NCBI GenBank assembly: GCA_017623885.1
Contig: JAGAOE010000097.1
Coordinates: 1 to 34,535, forward strand
Length of the DNA: 34,535 nt
From: Eubacterium sp.
Lineage (GTDB): Bacteria > Bacillota > Clostridia > Lachnospirales > Lachnospiraceae
Direction of reading: 5' to 3'
Part shown: piece after piece, positions 32,720 to 34,535 of the stretch
Layout: each line of letters begins with the position of its first letter
Numbering within the stretch: the first letter of the stretch is position 1
The notes under the pieces: model-generated
Database searches by the model: none
What the model was told of the DNA's origin: nothing
Seen by the model: only the letters and a program-made list of their open reading frames with translations
Position numbers and translations under genes: made by a program

Positions 32720-34039
32720 CTATTGCTTATCTACTATCGCATGAAACAAGTCCATTCCGCTTGATTTTACAATATCTATGGGAACTTGTAAAGTTTTTTC
32801 AAGTTCTTCCACCGTCACATCATCCAGAAAGTCCTGTTCTGCGCTTCGCACCACATTGCACGGCAATAACAGCATTTCACCCAGTTCTACATCTGCTAAC
32901 TGTTTCTTTAAATCCTGTCCGGTCAACAGACCTGACACCGTAATCATCTCGCCGAAAAAGTCATTTCGAATCGGATATATATGCACCTGTACCTGCGGAT
33001 ATTTCTTTTTCAATTTCTGCATCAGCTCAGTCAAAAGCGGTGCTGCCAGACGTCCTGTCGCAAGCGACACCGTTTTGGTAAGCGTTGCATCACCTTCTGC
33101 CTGCGCAAGTGCTTCGCAAAATTCTTCACGCAACAGACGCATCATTCCGACACCATTTTCCAACTGCAAATATCCGTCATAGGATTCTTCCTGCGGCAGT
33201 TCACGCTCTGCCAGTAAATACCATTCATCGCTCGCATGTATAAAATGTGTCTGATACTGCTCCATACTGATTTCCTGCCAGTGGTGTATCAAATCCAGCA
33301 CTTCACAGGCATCCTTTTTGTCAAATGGCTCCAAGGGATACAAGCCTTCTCTGTATTTTGAAAGACCGACCGGTACGACAGACACACTCTCCATATACGG
33401 CTGATACTTCATCAAATCACGTATACTGCGCTCCAGCTCTGCTCCGTCATTTACTCCTTTGCACAATACAATCTGACCATTCATCCGTATTCCGGCATCA
33501 TAGAGCATATCGATTTTTTTCAATGCGTCTCCTGCAAATCGGTTATTTAACATTTTACAGCGAAGTGAGGGGTTGGTCGTCTGCACGGAAATATTAATCG
33601 GGTCCAGTCGATAACGGATAATACGGTCGATGTCCTTTTGCTTCATGTTGGTCAATGTCACATAATTACCCTGTAAAAAGGATAATCTGGAATCGTCGTC
33701 TTTAAAATAAAGCGTCTTACGCATTCCCGGCGGCATCTGATCGATAAAACAAAAGATGCATTTATTCGAACAGGATTTGTATTCGTCCATCAGTCCATTC
33801 TCAAACGTGATTCCCAAATCCTCCTCATATTCTTTTTCAATTTCCAGCTCCCACTGCTCTCCGTTCGTTTTCTCAACCAGCATCAGAAGATATTCGTCTT
33901 CCACCAGATAATGATAATCAAAAATATCTTCAATCTCCTGATCATTAATCTGCAAGATCACATCTCCCGGTTCCAGTTCCAGTTCCTCTGCAATGCTTCC
34001 CGGTGCAATCGAAGCAATTTTGTGTGTATTTTTATTCAT
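32720..34039 (-). CDS. PDZ / radical-SAM-like DUF512 protein
   Basis: This 439-residue protein has an N-terminal PDZ-like domain (about 1-70, with ELEPGDVILQIND), then a radical-SAM-type cluster motif CSNKCIFCFID (Cys90, Cys94, Cys97) and a C-terminal DUF512 domain. The family is conserved beside der in clostridia and is also known in cyanobacteria, but its reaction is not established. The adjacency suggests a role in ribosome or translation-related modification; that is inference. AGAGGT precedes the ATG. A terminator at 34104-34147 separates it from upstream genes. Confidence 0.9.
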   Translation of the reverse strand: MNKNTHKIASIAPGSIAEELELEPGDVILQINDQEIEDIFDYHYLVEDEYLLMLVEKTNGEQWELEIEKEYEEDLGITFENGLMDEYKSCSNKCIFCFIDQMPPGMRKTLYFKDDDSRLSFLQGNYVTLTNMKQKDIDRIIRYRLDPINISVQTTNPSLRCKMLNNRFAGDALKKIDMLYDAGIRMNGQIVLCKGVNDGAELERSIRDLMKYQPYMESVSVVPVGLSKYREGLYPLEPFDKKDACEVLDLIHHWQEISMEQYQTHFIHASDEWYLLAERELPQEESYDGYLQLENGVGMMRLLREEFCEALAQAEGDATLTKTVSLATGRLAAPLLTELMQKLKKKYPQVQVHIYPIRNDFFGEMITVSGLLTGQDLKKQLADVELGEMLLLPCNVVRSAEQDFLDDVTVEELEKTLQVPIDIVKSSGMDLFHAIVDKQ

Positions 34040-34103
34040 AGCTACCTCTGTGTTATCTTTATTTTGTAATAGGAAACAGCATCTTTTATCGACTGGTTCT
34101 ATT

Positions 34104-34147
34104 ACACAAAAATATCCCCGGTATTCATTCCATACCGAGGATATTTT
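34104..34147 (-). terminator. Terminator upstream of the DUF512-der operon
   Basis: Arms at 34109-34124 and 34132-34147 form a 16-bp stem in minus-strand RNA with one G-U pair and a 7-nt loop, followed by TTTTTGTG. It begins 38 bp after the small ORF at 34186 and ends the incoming transcript. Confidence 0.92.
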
Positions 34148-34185
34148 AACATATCTGACATTTATTATTCAACTACTGATGTAGA

Positions 34186-34482
34186 CTATGGATTTTGAGA
34201 AACCGCTTTTGTTTTCTCATTCTCATTTATTAGCAGGGATGCATCCGGTTCCATAGAAATCTTATATAAATCACCGATTTTTTCTACGCTACAGTTTTTA
34301 CAAGTGAAAGAACAATCTTTGATAAAATCAGGTAATTGCATATACATTACATGCTTTCGAATTGCATATAACGCAATCTGTAGTTCTCCCTGTTTTTTGT
34401 TCCATGAAAAATCTACATACCCATTCACATACCGCCAAGAGCGTACCTCTCCTTTTTCTAATCTCTCCGGCAACGCCGGCAA
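34186..34482 (-). CDS. Small hypothetical protein, possibly a gene remnant
   Basis: This reading frame of about 98 codons starts with a TTG at 34482 and has no convincing ribosome binding site. The product has ordinary composition with runs such as LYKISMEPDASLLIN and four cysteines in a short stretch (CSFTCKNCS gives three), but I recognise no family. An in-frame stop lies just upstream of the TTG. It may be a short real gene, the C-terminal remains of a larger one, or translation reinitiation after the gene ending at 34486. The terminator at 34104-34147 follows it. Confidence 0.4.
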   Translation of the reverse strand: MPALPERLEKGEVRSWRYVNGYVDFSWNKKQGELQIALYAIRKHVMYMQLPDFIKDCSFTCKNCSVEKIGDLYKISMEPDASLLINENEKTKAVSQNP

Positions 34483-34485
34483 AAA

Positions 34486-34535
34486 TTAGATTAAATCTTC
34501 TGAGACATACAATAACATTTCCTGAACCGCATTTA
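34486..34535 (-). CDS. 3' end of an unidentified gene (partial)
   Basis: One frame is open from the right edge of the window to a TAA at 34486-34488 and would encode the final residues NAVQEMLLYVSEDLI. Too little is present to identify it, and another frame is also open here. It is included because the next ORF begins only 3 bp after this stop, as in an operon. Confidence 0.3.
   Translation of the reverse strand, partial: NAVQEMLLYVSEDLI

Noticed and set aside
1-34535. tRNA or rRNA genes
   Set aside because: I looked through the intergenic stretches and saw no cloverleaf or rRNA-like sequence. Most gaps are under 200 bp and filled by promoters, hairpins or terminators.

Overview
The window looks like chromosome from a gut-type anaerobic member of the Bacillota, most likely a Lachnospiraceae-like clostridium. 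This rests on a moderate GC content by eye, strong AGGAGG ribosome binding sites, a PDZ/radical-SAM DUF512 gene next to der and plsY, a fused PotC-PotD polyamine transporter, and an NRAMP-like/pxpBC/accBC cluster. The genus is inference. Every gene I can support lies on the minus strand, so transcription runs from high to low coordinates. In every imperfect terminator stem the mismatch becomes a G-U pair only in the minus-strand RNA, which confirms the direction.

Layout in the direction of transcription. (1) 34535-28561: the end of an unidentified gene, a small unknown ORF and a terminator, then DUF512 protein, der, plsY, dUTPase, a FliB-like lysine N-methylase and a GNAT acetyltransferase. 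(2) 28441-26706: an MFS transporter overlapping a PAP2 phosphatase. (3) 26646-19932: a LacI-regulated six-gene operon (class II aldolase, LacI repressor, FGGY kinase, galactitol-1-phosphate-dehydrogenase-like enzyme, PfkB kinase, aldo-keto reductase) with a consensus promoter, a perfect 24-bp operator and a terminator. (4) 19771-15394: a hybrid sensor kinase, a two-receiver response regulator and a YczE-like membrane protein. (5) 15340-12930: fucI and fucU behind a palindromic operator whose core resembles that of the aldolase operon. (6) 12909-8307: potA, potB and a potC-potD fusion. (7) 8294-3222: an NRAMP-like transporter, pxpB, pxpC, accB and accC, from a consensus promoter to a strong terminator. 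(8) 3222-2226: a structured intergenic repeat, then an apparently autoregulated tetR and a CPBP membrane protease. (9) pxpA with its own promoter, followed by a tandem array of 53-bp hairpin-forming repeats that runs off the left edge.

The most interesting system is the 5-oxoproline locus. PxpA, PxpB and PxpC are encoded with a biotin carboxylase and a biotin carrier protein, but no AccA/AccD carboxyltransferase is present. PxpB and PxpC resemble the carboxyltransferase-like part of urea carboxylase, so the set looks like a split urea-carboxylase-type enzyme that may use biotin chemistry on 5-oxoproline. The transporter beside it lacks the NRAMP metal-binding motifs and may import the organic substrate. 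A second candidate is the aldolase operon, which would allow a PTS-free route: alditol to alditol phosphate (FGGY kinase), to ketose 6-phosphate (GatD-like), to ketose 1,6-bisphosphate (PfkB), to trioses (aldolase).
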